Source: RGIG8785 sp045655245
GTDB lineage: Bacteria > Bacillota > Clostridia > RGIG8785
DNA length: 15,947 bases
Direction of reading: 5' to 3'
Assembly: GCA_045655245.1 (NCBI GenBank)
Contig: JAZOOX010000039.1
Coordinates: 1 to 15,947 of the forward strand
Of this stretch, positions 1-7,625 are shown piece after piece. The first letter of the stretch is position 1. Every line of letters begins with the position of its first letter. A model generated the notes under the pieces. That model was given only the letters and a program-made list of their open reading frames with translations. It was not told the origin of the DNA and made no database searches. The translations under genes and the position numbers were made by a program.

Positions 1-101
1 CCGCATCCGCTTTGGATGTCACTTTTGCCGCTACCGTCTAAGGCCAGGCTCAGCTGAATATCGGTTTCGGCAGTGGTACGGGTCAGGGTTGCAGTTCTCA
101 T
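1..101 (-). CDS. hisB: Imidazoleglycerol-phosphate dehydratase, N-terminal fragment (partial at window edge)
   Basis: The gene runs off the left edge of the window. The 33 visible codons start MRTATLTRTTAETDI and continue with LSLALDGSG, which is the expected N terminus of HisB: an R-x-A-x-x-x-R-x-T-x-E-T core followed by a short strand and an LDG turn. HisB dehydrates imidazoleglycerol phosphate to imidazoleacetol phosphate, the substrate of the HisC encoded just upstream. The ATG (99-101) shares four bases with the hisC stop codon (ATGA), so translation is probably coupled. The metal-binding histidines lie outside the window and cannot be checked. The identification rests on this short stretch plus the operon context. 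Confidence 0.85.
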   Translation of the reverse strand, partial: MRTATLTRTTAETDIQLSLALDGSGKSDIQSGC

Positions 102-1162
102 AACAGTTCCTCCAAAATTTCAGAGAGTTGGGTCAACAGCACCTGCATTTGCGCGGCGCTGCCGATGGTGATACGGATGTAATCGTTGATGCGGGGCTTG
201 TTAAAGTGCCGCACCAGGACGCCCCGTTCCTTTAAGGAACGGTAGAGGGTCTCACCGTCCGCCTTGGGATGCTTGGCAAACAGGAAATTGCTTTTTGACG
301 GGGTAAGAGTAAAGCCCATTTCCTTTAGTTTTGCGGCGGTGTCCTCGCGGGTTTGAATGACCGTTTGCAGGTTTTGGCGGGTATACACTTCGTCAGCCAG
401 AACCCCCAGCCCTGCCGCCATGGTCATACGGTTGATGTTATACGGGTTGGTGGAATAGCGAACCGTGTTCAAATCGGCAATCAGCCCTGTCGAGGCGATG
501 CCGAATCCCAGCCGTGCACCCGCCATGGAGCGGGATTTGGAGAAGGTCTGCACCACCAACAGATTGTCGTACTTCTCAATCCAAGGGACGCAGCTTTCGG
601 CGCCGAAGTCGACATAGGCTTCGTCAATCACCACCACCTGGTTGGGATGCGCCAAAAGGAGCTGTTCAATCTCGGCAACCGACAGGGTAAGACCCGTGGG
701 GGCGTTGGGATTGGCAATCACGATCATCCCCTTTTGATCCTGGTAGTCGTCAATGTTGATGGAAAAGTCCTCTCGCAAGGGGATCTGACGGTAAGGCACC
801 CCGTTCAGTTCCGCAAAGACGGGATAAAACCCGTAGGAAATATCGGGGAAAAGAGCGGGCGTGTCCTGGTCACAAAACGCCAAGAAGGCAAAGTTCAGAA
901 TCTCGTCCGAGCCGTTTCCCGCAATCACGTTTTGGGGTCCGACGCCGCATTGTTTGGCAAAGGCTTCGCACAACGCAGAACACTGGGGGTCGGGATAAAG
1001 TTGCAGGACCTTTGCCGCTTCCACCGCTTTTTGAACGGCTTTTTCGGAGGGGGCAAAGGGGGACTCATTGGTGTTTAGTTTTACATATTGCATATCGGTG
1101 GGTTGTTCCCCGGGGGTGTAGGGGACCAGACGGGAAAGGCGTTTGCCTTGGAACTTACTCAC
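98..1162 (-). CDS. hisC: Histidinol-phosphate aminotransferase
   Basis: A PLP-dependent fold-type I aminotransferase of 354 residues. It transfers the amino group of glutamate to imidazoleacetol phosphate, giving histidinol phosphate in the cytoplasm. Visible active-site signatures are LNTNESPF (29-36), NPNAPTG (151-157), DEAY (180-183) and the PLP lysine in TFSKS (K209), followed by AGARLGF with R217. The length is normal for HisC. I chose the GTG at 1162 because a GAGGAG ribosome site (1170-1175) lies 7 nt before it and the homologous protein begins around SKFQGKRLS. The longer frame to 1249 would run back inside hisD. The gene starts 4 nt after the hisD stop and overlaps hisB by 4 nt, so it is an internal operon gene. 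Confidence 0.95.
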   Translation of the reverse strand: MSKFQGKRLSRLVPYTPGEQPTDMQYVKLNTNESPFAPSEKAVQKAVEAAKVLQLYPDPQCSALCEAFAKQCGVGPQNVIAGNGSDEILNFAFLAFCDQDTPALFPDISYGFYPVFAELNGVPYRQIPLREDFSINIDDYQDQKGMIVIANPNAPTGLTLSVAEIEQLLLAHPNQVVVIDEAYVDFGAESCVPWIEKYDNLLVVQTFSKSRSMAGARLGFGIASTGLIADLNTVRYSTNPYNINRMTMAAGLGVLADEVYTRQNLQTVIQTREDTAAKLKEMGFTLTPSKSNFLFAKHPKADGETLYRSLKERGVLVRHFNKPRINDYIRITIGSAAQMQVLLTQLSEILEELL

Positions 1163-1166
1163 AGAA

Positions 1167-2441
1167 TCACTCCTCAAAACGGATGGTCGCACTGCGACCG
1201 TGGGCAGAAAGACCTTCCTGCTCGGCAAAATATGCAACATCCTCGGCAACGCGGGAAAGCGCTTCCTGCGTGTAGTAGGTGTATTGGGTTTTTTTCACAA
1301 AATCGTCTACCGACAAGGGGCTGGAAAACCGCGCCGTACCGCTGGTGGGCAGGGTGTGGTTGGCACCGGCATAGTAGTCGCCCAACGCTTCGGGACAGTA
1401 GCGGCCCATAAAGACCGAGCCTGCGTGACGGATTTGGTCTAAGTAGTCAAAGGGGTTGTCCACGCATAACTCCAAATGCTCGGGAGCAATTTCGTTGGCA
1501 ATGTCAATGGCTTTTCTCAGGTCATCGGCAACGATGATCTTGCCGTTGCGGTCGATGGAGGTCCGAGCAATCTCCTGACGGGGCAGGGTGGGAATCTGGC
1601 GTTCCAACTCCTGTGAAACTGCTTGGGCAAAGTCAAAGGAGTCGGTAACCAAAACAGCGCTTGCCATCTTATCATGCTCTGCCTGGGATAGCAGGTCCGC
1701 CGCAACGAAGCGGGGGTTGCTCTTGCCGTCGGCGACTACCAAGATCTCGCTGGGCCCGGCAATCATATCGATTGCAACCTGACCGAATACCTGGCGCTTT
1801 GCCTCGGCAACAAAGGCGTTTCCGGGACCAACGATCTTGTCCACACGGGGGACGCTTTCGGTGCCGTAGGCCAAAGCGGCAACAGCCTGTGCGCCGCCCG
1901 ACTTGATAATGGTATCGACACCTGCGATCTTGGCGGCGGCTAAAATCACGGGGTTGACCTTGCCGTTCTTATTGGGAGGCGTGGTCATTACCAGTTGAGG
2001 GCATCCTGCAATCTTGGCGGGGATGGCATCCATCAAAACGGTGGACGGATACGCCGCCGTACCGCCGGGGACATATAACCCCACACGATCCAGCGGGATG
2101 ACCTTTTGACCCGTGACAATGCCTTCGCGGTCGTTTAAAATGAAACTGTTTTTTACCTGTCGTTGATGGAAACGGCGGATGTTATCGGCGGCGGTTTTTA
2201 AGATTTCCAAAAACCGAGGCGGGACTGCGGCAAAAGCCTCGTCCAGTTCTTCTTGGGTAACCAACAGACGGTCCAAGGCGGCACCGTCGAACTGAGCGGC
2301 GTAGGCCTTTAGGGCACTGTCGCCGTCCCGGCGGACGGTGGCAATGATGTCAGAAACGATACCGCTGACATCGGTTTCGGTGACGGCACGGGCAAAGATT
2401 TCCTCTGCACTGACCGTGTTAAAATCCATAATTTTAATCAT
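1167..2441 (-). CDS. hisD: Histidinol dehydrogenase
   Basis: A 424-residue zinc-dependent, NAD-linked enzyme that carries out the last two oxidations of histidine synthesis (L-histidinol to histidinal to histidine). Residues matching the E. coli active site are visible: zinc ligands Q253 and H256 in SQAEHD, D355 in GDYYAG and H414 in SAHGRS, plus the catalytic E321-H322 pair in APEHLEL. The conserved VGLYVPGGTAAYPS (120-133) and VGPGN (204-208) segments are present. The length is standard. The ATG at 2441 overlaps the hisG stop by 4 nt (ATGA) and is preceded by GGAGG. HisC follows after 4 nt. Nothing unusual is seen. Confidence 0.97.
   Translation of the reverse strand: MIKIMDFNTVSAEEIFARAVTETDVSGIVSDIIATVRRDGDSALKAYAAQFDGAALDRLLVTQEELDEAFAAVPPRFLEILKTAADNIRRFHQRQVKNSFILNDREGIVTGQKVIPLDRVGLYVPGGTAAYPSTVLMDAIPAKIAGCPQLVMTTPPNKNGKVNPVILAAAKIAGVDTIIKSGGAQAVAALAYGTESVPRVDKIVGPGNAFVAEAKRQVFGQVAIDMIAGPSEILVVADGKSNPRFVAADLLSQAEHDKMASAVLVTDSFDFAQAVSQELERQIPTLPRQEIARTSIDRNGKIIVADDLRKAIDIANEIAPEHLELCVDNPFDYLDQIRHAGSVFMGRYCPEALGDYYAGANHTLPTSGTARFSSPLSVDDFVKKTQYTYYTQEALSRVAEDVAYFAEQEGLSAHGRSATIRFEE
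1170..1175 (-). promoter_or_regulatory. Ribosome binding site deciding the GTG start of hisC
   Basis: GAGGAG on the minus strand, 7 nt upstream of the GTG at 1162. It lies over the last codons of hisD and supports the GTG over any upstream ATG. Confidence 0.75.
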
Positions 2442-3067
2442 TGGTTTGCCTCCGTTTCTGCCCGCAGGCTTTCGCAGATGCGGCTAATCGGCTCGTTTTT
2501 AAACTTAAAGCTCGCCTTATTGGCGATCAGCCGTGCACTGATCGGCAGGATGGTTTCAAAAACAGCTAAATTGTTCTCTTTTAAGGTGGTACCTGTTTCC
2601 ACAATGTCTACAATAACGTCGGACAAGCCCAGAATGGGGGCGATCTCAATGGACCCGTTTAATTTGATGATGTCAATATCGCGGCCCAAGGCGGTGTAGT
2701 AGTTCTTGGCGATGTTGACAAACTTGGTTGCGACCCGCAGGGTGCGCATCGTCGGGTCGTAGAAATCGGCGGGGGCGGCAACCGCCATGCGGCACTTGCC
2801 TACGCCCAAGTCCAAAAGTTCGTAAACATCGGGATTGTACTCTAACAGAATGTCCTTCCCTGCAACGCCGATGTCGGCGGCGCCTCGTTCGACATAAATG
2901 GAAACGTCCGAGGGCTTGACCCAGAAGTAACGGACGGCGCATGCCTCGTTTTCAAAAATAAGTTTGCGGTTGTTTTCCAGTAAAGAGGGACACTCGAACC
3001 CTGCACGGGCAAACATCCCGTATACTTTTTCGCCCAGCCGACCTTTCGGCAAAGCAATGTTAAGCAT
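2438..3067 (-). CDS. hisG: ATP phosphoribosyltransferase catalytic subunit, short form
   Basis: HisG condenses ATP with PRPP to phosphoribosyl-ATP, the committed step of histidine synthesis. At 209 residues it is the short form, which lacks the C-terminal regulatory domain and depends on HisZ, encoded directly upstream. Visible motifs are the N-terminal LNIALPKGRL (2-11), GVAGKDIL (67-74) and the PRPP loop DIVETGTTL (154-162). The start is slightly uncertain. ATG at 3067 matches the family N terminus but lacks a close ribosome site, whereas a TTG at 3076 sits 9 nt after GAGGGG. In either case the start lies inside the end of hisZ (stop at 3060), so coupling is likely. Confidence 0.95.
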   Translation of the reverse strand: MLNIALPKGRLGEKVYGMFARAGFECPSLLENNRKLIFENEACAVRYFWVKPSDVSIYVERGAADIGVAGKDILLEYNPDVYELLDLGVGKCRMAVAAPADFYDPTMRTLRVATKFVNIAKNYYTALGRDIDIIKLNGSIEIAPILGLSDVIVDIVETGTTLKENNLAVFETILPISARLIANKASFKFKNEPISRICESLRAETEANQ

Positions 3068-4172
3068 TGTTTTCAATGATCTCAACCCCTCTTTCGGTCA
3101 ATCGCAACAGTTCGCGGTAACGAATCTTTTCGGGCAGACTTCGTTGCGCCATCACGCTCTTTCCTTCCTTGGCGTATTTGGCAACGGTCTGGGAAACCTT
3201 TTCGATGCTGTCGGTTTCATCATAAAGCAATACGCAGTCCACATCGTAGGCGGAAGCGTGGTCAAAAAGCCGATCGATTTCGTCCAGGTAGACGGCAAAG
3301 CCGATGGCACAGGCACGGCGGCCCATCCGTCGCATCAGGCGATCGTACTGTCCGCCCGACAGGACACCGCTGGGAATACCGTTGACAAACCCGCGGAAAA
3401 CGATGCCGTTGTAATAGTTCATATCGTTAATTAAGGAAAAATCGATGCGGATGCGGGGGTCGTTTAGAGCGGCACAAACATCGGTCAGTTCGGTCAAAGC
3501 GGTTTTGGCTTCGCCGTCAAAGAGGTCAACCAAACGGGGAAGCACTTCATCGGGACGCCCGTAAGCCGAAACCAGCTTTGCTAGTTTTTGCGCCCACTCC
3601 TCCGAGACCCCTTCACGGGCACAGAGTGCCAACAGCCCGTGGGTATTCTTTTCGCCCATAAAGGTCACCAATTCTTGTTCGGCAACGGCGGAAAGACCCA
3701 ATTCTTTCATCACCGCTGACAAAACGCCCAGGTGGGAGATGTCCAGTACATAGTCGCCCGAGATCTCGTTTAAGCTTTGACACGCCAAAGTCAGCACCTC
3801 GTTGATACAGTAGCGGTCTACCCCGCCGATGCACTCTAATCCCGCCTGCATAATTTCGCGGAAGGTATGATCGCCGCGGCTGACTCGATAGACATTTTCG
3901 TTATAATAGACCTTTTCGGTAAAGGTTGCCGAGTCACGGCTGTTTTTGATGATGGATAGGGTGACGTCAGGTTTTAACGCCATTAATTTTCCGTTGGTGT
4001 CGGTAAAGGTAATCATATGGTCGGACACCAAAAAATCCTTGTTTCGAACATATAAATCATATTCTTCGAATTTGCTCATCTTATATTGAGCATACCCGTA
4101 ACGCTGATAAAGCGCCCGCAGATTAAAGAGCACGCGCTCCTCGTTTTTCAGTACCAGATCCAATCCGCTCAC
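3060..4172 (-). CDS. hisZ: ATP phosphoribosyltransferase regulatory subunit (histidyl-tRNA synthetase-like)
   Basis: HisZ is a class II aminoacyl-tRNA synthetase paralogue that does not charge tRNA. It binds short-form HisG and provides its activation and histidine feedback. The 370-residue sequence shows a synthetase-type motif 2 region, with KPDVTLSI (67-74), EKVYYNENVYRVSRG (86-100) and REIMQAGLECIGG (105-117). A late RRMGRRACAIGFAVYLDE stretch resembles motif 3. The C-terminal anticodon-binding domain of a true HisRS appears shortened or altered. The GTG start at 4172 is preceded by AGGAGG at 7 nt. The in-frame ATG at 4202 falls at the predicted transcription start and is rejected. This is the first gene of the his operon and overlaps hisG. 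Confidence 0.9.
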   Translation of the reverse strand: MSGLDLVLKNEERVLFNLRALYQRYGYAQYKMSKFEEYDLYVRNKDFLVSDHMITFTDTNGKLMALKPDVTLSIIKNSRDSATFTEKVYYNENVYRVSRGDHTFREIMQAGLECIGGVDRYCINEVLTLACQSLNEISGDYVLDISHLGVLSAVMKELGLSAVAEQELVTFMGEKNTHGLLALCAREGVSEEWAQKLAKLVSAYGRPDEVLPRLVDLFDGEAKTALTELTDVCAALNDPRIRIDFSLINDMNYYNGIVFRGFVNGIPSGVLSGGQYDRLMRRMGRRACAIGFAVYLDEIDRLFDHASAYDVDCVLLYDETDSIEKVSQTVAKYAKEGKSVMAQRSLPEKIRYRELLRLTERGVEIIENNA

Positions 4173-4179
4173 GGCACTT

Positions 4180-4185
4180 CCTCCT
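4180..4185 (-). promoter_or_regulatory. Ribosome binding site deciding the GTG start of hisZ
   Basis: AGGAGG on the minus strand, 7 nt before the GTG at 4172. It excludes the ATG at 4202 as the likely start. Confidence 0.8.
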
Positions 4186-4208
4186 CTAATATATTTTAGC
4201 ATAGTAGC

Positions 4209-4237
4209 ATTTTACCACGGTAAAGTGATAAAGTCAA
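4209..4237 (-). promoter_or_regulatory. Sigma-A promoter of the his operon
   Basis: Reading the minus strand, TTGACT (4232-4237) and TAAAAT (4209-4214) are separated by exactly 17 bp. Transcription would start near 4202, leaving a leader of only about 30 nt before hisZ. That is too short for a T-box or a his attenuator, so control is more likely to act at the promoter. Confidence 0.75.
4211..4224. promoter_or_regulatory. Candidate operator palindrome in the his promoter
   Basis: TTTACC-AC-GGTAAA is a perfect 6+6 inverted repeat with a 2-bp centre. It overlaps the -10 box and most of the spacer of the his promoter, where a bound repressor would exclude RNA polymerase. The regulator is not encoded in the window. 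Some Firmicutes have histidine-responsive repressors of the TrpR-like HisR type, but I cannot assign this site to one. Confidence 0.5.
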
Positions 4238-4253
4238 TAGAAAAATGCAAGAA

Positions 4254-4282
4254 TTGACAAGACTTTCAAAATAGTTTATCAT
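4254..4282 (+). promoter_or_regulatory. Sigma-A promoter of the aldo/keto reductase gene
   Basis: TTGACA (4254-4259), a 17-bp spacer and TATCAT (4277-4282) lie about 35 bp upstream of the ATG at 4316. The -35 box is only 16 bp from the -35 box of the divergent his promoter, so the two promoters stand back to back. Confidence 0.7.
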
Positions 4283-4315
4283 AGATCATAAGAAAACACA
4301 ATAGGTCGTGATAAA

Positions 4316-5164
4316 ATGTACGTTTTAAATGATGGAAATAAGATTCCCGCAGTAGGACTGGGCTGTTGGAATTTGCGGGAGGAAACCCCCGAGGTTATCA
4401 GACAGGCGGTGGCGATGGGCTATCGTTTGCTGGACACCGCTGCGTATTATCAAAATGAGGAAGCGGTGGGCGAAGGGGTTCGTACCTGCGGTATCCCGCG
4501 GGAAGAACTGATGATTACCAGTAAAGTATGGCCGTCGGAAATGGTTTCGGCAAAGACGGTCCGCGGGTCCTTGGAAGCGAGTTTAAAACGGCTTCGTTTG
4601 GACTATTTGGATCTCTTTTTGTTGCATTGGCCTGTGGGTGCCGTTAACGAAGCCTGGGCCGAACTGGAAAAAGCGCAACGGGAAGGATTGGTCAAGAGCA
4701 TCGGCGTTTCCAATTTCCGTCCCGTTCATTTGGAAGGTCTGTTAAGGACTGCTAAGGTTTGTCCCGCCGTGAATCAAATTGAGTTTAACCCCACTATGCA
4801 GACCCGAGACGCCTGGGCAAAGAGCCTTGAACTGGGGATATTGCCCCAAGCCTGGGGACCTTTGGGCAAGGGGGCGGCGCTGACCCATCCTGCGGTATCA
4901 GCGTTGGCGGAAAAGTATCAGGTCACCCCTGCACAGTTGCTTTTGGGGTGGGAGTTGCAGTTGGGGTTCTGCGTGATTCCAAAATCCAAGTCCCCCCAAC
5001 GGTTGAAGGAAAATCTGGGTACCGCGCGATTAAACCTGACTGCCGAGGAACTGGCAACACTTGCCGCTTTGGACACGGGTAAGACCGATCGCTTCTATCC
5101 GTATGAGTTTGACCCCGAAAAGTTTGGCACCATCCCGCCCGAGGGGATGCGCCCCAGAGAATAA
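4316..5164 (+). CDS. Aldo/keto reductase
   Basis: A cytoplasmic NAD(P)H-dependent (beta/alpha)8-barrel oxidoreductase of 282 residues, the usual length for the short bacterial aldo/keto reductases related to 2,5-diketo-D-gluconate and glyoxal/methylglyoxal reductases. The catalytic tetrad is visible: D40 and Y45 in LLDTAAYYQNE, K70 in ITSKVW and H104 in LLHWPVG. The coenzyme-binding parts IGVSNF and VIPKSKSPQRLKEN are also present. The actual substrate cannot be read from sequence. The ribosome site is weak (AGGT about 10 nt before the ATG). It is a single-gene unit with its own promoter and terminator, divergent from the his operon and convergent with the pyr operon. Nothing links it to either pathway. 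Confidence 0.9.
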   Translation: MYVLNDGNKIPAVGLGCWNLREETPEVIRQAVAMGYRLLDTAAYYQNEEAVGEGVRTCGIPREELMITSKVWPSEMVSAKTVRGSLEASLKRLRLDYLDLFLLHWPVGAVNEAWAELEKAQREGLVKSIGVSNFRPVHLEGLLRTAKVCPAVNQIEFNPTMQTRDAWAKSLELGILPQAWGPLGKGAALTHPAVSALAEKYQVTPAQLLLGWELQLGFCVIPKSKSPQRLKENLGTARLNLTAEELATLAALDTGKTDRFYPYEFDPEKFGTIPPEGMRPRE

Positions 5165-5175
5165 GCCAAGGAAAT

Positions 5176-5205
5176 AAAAAAGACCCCTTAACGGGGTCTT
5201 TTTTT
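5176..5205. terminator. Bidirectional intrinsic terminator between the aldo/keto reductase and the pyr operon
   Basis: GACCCC (5182-5187), loop TTAAC and GGGGTC (5193-5198) are flanked by a run of six A on the left and seven T on the right. It can therefore terminate transcription in both directions. The pyrB stop codon (5204-5206) lies inside the T run, so the pyr transcript ends immediately after its last codon. Confidence 0.9.
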
Positions 5206-6271
5206 ATTTAACAATGGATTCGCAGTAGAGACAACGGTACTCCCCGTCAGTATGGGTAAAGCGGGGTTTTAACCCGGTCTCCACATTCAGCACGCAACGG
5301 GGGTTGGTGCAGGAAAGACCTTGGGGAATTTCGATGTCGCCCCAGGGGGTGGAGGGGGTACGGTCGCTTAAGAGTTTTAAAATCAGTGCCATTCTGACCA
5401 GTTTGCCGTTTAAGGTCTGACGGAAGTAGCAGGCACGGGGATCATCGTCAATTTCGGGCGCAATTTCGTTGACCCGAGGCAGGGGATGGAGGATTGCCAT
5501 ATCCGCCTTTGCCAGTTTCATCTTTTCGCCCGTTAAGATATAGCGGTCGCGCAGACGCATGTACTCGTCCCGAGACTCGAAACGTTCCTGCTGAACGCGG
5601 GTCATATAAAGTACGTCCAGTTCGGGCAGGGCGTCATCCAAGTTATCGGTTTCGGAGTAGGGGATATTATACTTTTCCAGCATATCCTTGCGGGTGTATG
5701 CGGGGAGCTTTAACTCATCGGGGGAGATTAAAACTACCTTGATACTCGAATAGCGGGTCAATGCGGCAATCAGTGAGTGAACGGTGCGTCCGTACTTCAA
5801 GTCACCACAGAAACCGATGGTGATGTTGTCGATATGCCCCTTTTCCCGCAGGATGGTCAACAGGTCGGTCAAGGTTTGGGTGGGATGATAGTGACCGCCG
5901 TCACCTGCATTGATAACAGGCACGGTGGCGTACTTGGAAACCACCAACGGTGCGCCTTCGTTGGGATGGCGCATGGCGATGATATCAGCGTAGTTGCTGA
6001 TGACTCGTGCGGTGTCTGCCAGTGTCTCGCCCTTGGTGGCGGAAGAACTGGAGGCATCCGAGAACCCGATGACACTGCCGCCCAGTTCCAACATAGCGGA
6101 TTCAAAGCTCAGGCGGGTGCGGGTCGAAGGCTCGTAAAAGAGGGTGGCAATCTTCTTGCCGCGGCAGGCGTCGGCGTAAGCGGCGGGGTTTGCCGCAATG
6201 TCAGTTGCGGTGTGCAACAGCTCTGCCAGTTCCTCGTTGGTGAAATCTAAAATATCGATTAGGCTTCTCAT
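5204..6271 (-). CDS. pyrB: Aspartate carbamoyltransferase catalytic chain fused to a PyrI-type zinc domain
   Basis: PyrB condenses carbamoyl phosphate with aspartate to carbamoyl aspartate. Residues 1-305 are a complete catalytic chain. They contain the carbamoyl-phosphate loop STRTR (49-53), the 80s loop TKGET (79-83), RHPNEGA (101-107), HPTQ (129-132), MTRVQQERF (223-231) and HPLPR (262-266). The last 50 residues add a zinc motif C321-x4-C326-x20-C347-x2-C350, matching the C-terminal zinc domain of the regulatory chain PyrI. The roughly 100-residue nucleotide-binding domain of PyrI is absent. The ATG at 6271 has GGGGAG 8 nt upstream and shares ATGA with the pyrE stop. A TTG at 6292 is less likely. 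It is the last gene of the operon. Confidence 0.95.
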   Translation of the reverse strand: MRSLIDILDFTNEELAELLHTATDIAANPAAYADACRGKKIATLFYEPSTRTRLSFESAMLELGGSVIGFSDASSSSATKGETLADTARVISNYADIIAMRHPNEGAPLVVSKYATVPVINAGDGGHYHPTQTLTDLLTILREKGHIDNITIGFCGDLKYGRTVHSLIAALTRYSSIKVVLISPDELKLPAYTRKDMLEKYNIPYSETDNLDDALPELDVLYMTRVQQERFESRDEYMRLRDRYILTGEKMKLAKADMAILHPLPRVNEIAPEIDDDPRACYFRQTLNGKLVRMALILKLLSDRTPSTPWGDIEIPQGLSCTNPRCVLNVETGLKPRFTHTDGEYRCLYCESIVK

Positions 6272-6909
6272 TTTTTCGACTCCCCGATCCAACTTTCATC
6301 CGAGGGGTTGTTGCGGAACCGGATCAACCGTTCCACGTCTGCAGGACGGATATACCCCTCTTCGGCGGCGACTTCTGCGATGCAGTCAAAGTCGGTCAGA
6401 GAAACGTTTTTCACATTCGCTTCTGCCATGCGGTCGATGCCTTTTTTCATGCCGTAGGTGAAGATGCTGGCAATACCCAGCACTTCTGCCCCTGCTTCAC
6501 GCAGGACATGGACGACTTCCAAAACACTGCCGCCGGTGGAAATCAGGTCCTCTACAACAACCACCTTCTGTCCGGGCAGGAGTTTTCCTTCAATCTGATT
6601 CTGACGGCCGTGGTCCTTGGCTCCGGAGCGGACATAGCCCATGGGCAGACCCATAATATGCCCCGTGATGGCGGCGTGGGCGATGCCTGCGGTGGAGGTG
6701 CCCATCAGCACTTCTGCTTCGGGGTAGTGTTCACGGATAATGGCGGCAAGACCGTTTTCCACGTGGTCACGGACCTCGGGTGCGGTCAGGGTCAGACGGT
6801 TGTCACAGTAGACGGGGCTTTTGATGCCGCTTGCCCAGGTGAAGGGCTCGTCAGGACGGAAAAAAACCGCCTTGATGGAGAGTAAATCTTTTGCAATGGT
6901 ACGTTTCAT
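6268..6909 (-). CDS. pyrE: Orotate phosphoribosyltransferase
   Basis: PyrE transfers the phosphoribosyl group of PRPP to orotate, giving OMP. The 213-residue protein has the type I phosphoribosyltransferase PRPP-binding motif VVVVEDLISTGGS (116-128) and the flexible catalytic loop GYVRSGAKDHGRQNQIEG (91-108) with its lysine and histidine. An N-terminal hood region with FTWASGIKSPVYCDNR (23-38) is present. The length is normal. The ATG at 6909 has AGGAGG 9 nt before it and starts 17 nt after the pyrF stop. The stop overlaps the pyrB start. The product goes to PyrF, encoded just upstream. Confidence 0.96.
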   Translation of the reverse strand: MKRTIAKDLLSIKAVFFRPDEPFTWASGIKSPVYCDNRLTLTAPEVRDHVENGLAAIIREHYPEAEVLMGTSTAGIAHAAITGHIMGLPMGYVRSGAKDHGRQNQIEGKLLPGQKVVVVEDLISTGGSVLEVVHVLREAGAEVLGIASIFTYGMKKGIDRMAEANVKNVSLTDFDCIAEVAAEEGYIRPADVERLIRFRNNPSDESWIGESKK

Positions 6910-6926
6910 TCCCTATTCCTCCTCGG

Positions 6927-7625
6927 TTATTTTGTAAACTCTTCGATACAGCGGGTGTATGCAGCTACCGGGTCTTCTGCCGCGGTAATGGGACGGCCGA
7001 CTACGATATAGTCGGAACCGATTTCGTTGGCGGCGGCGGGGGTCATAATCCGCTTTTGGTCGCCCACATCTCCATCGGCAAAACGGATGCCGGGGGTCAC
7101 GGTCAAAAATTCGCGGCCGCAAACCGTGTGTACCTTCTCTGCTTCTAAGGGAGAGCAGACCACACCGTCCAAACCTGCCTTTTTGGCGTTTTGGGCATAG
7201 TGCATCACCACTTCGTCGATAGGCTTTTGAATCAACAGGTCACGTTCCATGGTCTCCTGGTCGGTGGAGGTCAACTGGGTGACCGCAATCAACAGCGGAC
7301 GGGTGCCGTCAGCACGGGTCAAGCCTTCCAGTGCGGCTTCCATCATCGGGATGGTGCCGCCTGCATGGAGGTTACAGATATCAACATCCAGACCCGACAA
7401 AACGGCCATCGCCTTTTTGACGGTGTTAGGGATGTCGTGGAGTTTTAAATCCAAAAAGATTTTGTGACCACGGTTTTTAATGTCATAAATAATCTGCGGA
7501 CCTGCGGCATAGAAAAGTTCCATACCGATTTTGACAAAGGGTTTTCTGCCTTCGAAACGGTCCAAAAATGCGATGGTCTGCTGGGCACCGGGGAAATCGC
7601 AAGCGATAATAACGTCTTTTCCCAT
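6927..7625 (-). CDS. pyrF: Orotidine 5'-phosphate decarboxylase
   Basis: PyrF decarboxylates OMP to UMP, the end product of the pathway. The 232-residue protein is a type 1 decarboxylase barrel. It has D10 in IIACD, K32 in VKIGME, the catalytic DLKLHDIPNTV motif (D59, K61, D64) and R211 in VVGRPIT, which holds the phosphate. The length is standard. The ATG at 7625 shares its A with the pyrD stop codon (TAATG). Stop-start coupling with pyrD is therefore probable, and no separate strong ribosome site is evident. No anomaly is seen. Confidence 0.96.
   Translation of the reverse strand: MGKDVIIACDFPGAQQTIAFLDRFEGRKPFVKIGMELFYAAGPQIIYDIKNRGHKIFLDLKLHDIPNTVKKAMAVLSGLDVDICNLHAGGTIPMMEAALEGLTRADGTRPLLIAVTQLTSTDQETMERDLLIQKPIDEVVMHYAQNAKKAGLDGVVCSPLEAEKVHTVCGREFLTVTPGIRFADGDVGDQKRIMTPAAANEIGSDYIVVGRPITAAEDPVAAYTRCIEEFTK

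Noticed and set aside
353..1078. A 241-codon open frame on the plus strand
   Set aside because: It lies entirely antisense to hisC, has a composition typical of the reverse frame of a coding region, no ribosome site and no recognisable domain.
4173..4202. ATG at 4202 as the hisZ start
   Set aside because: It coincides with the predicted transcription start and would make a leaderless mRNA, whereas a GTG 30 nt later has a consensus ribosome site.
4173..4208. T-box or peptide attenuator in the his leader
   Set aside because: The leader is only about 30 nt and holds no stem, T-box motif or histidine-rich short frame.
6272..6292. TTG at 6292 as the pyrB start
   Set aside because: The ATG at 6271 fits the family N terminus, has GGGGAG upstream and makes a typical ATGA overlap with pyrE.
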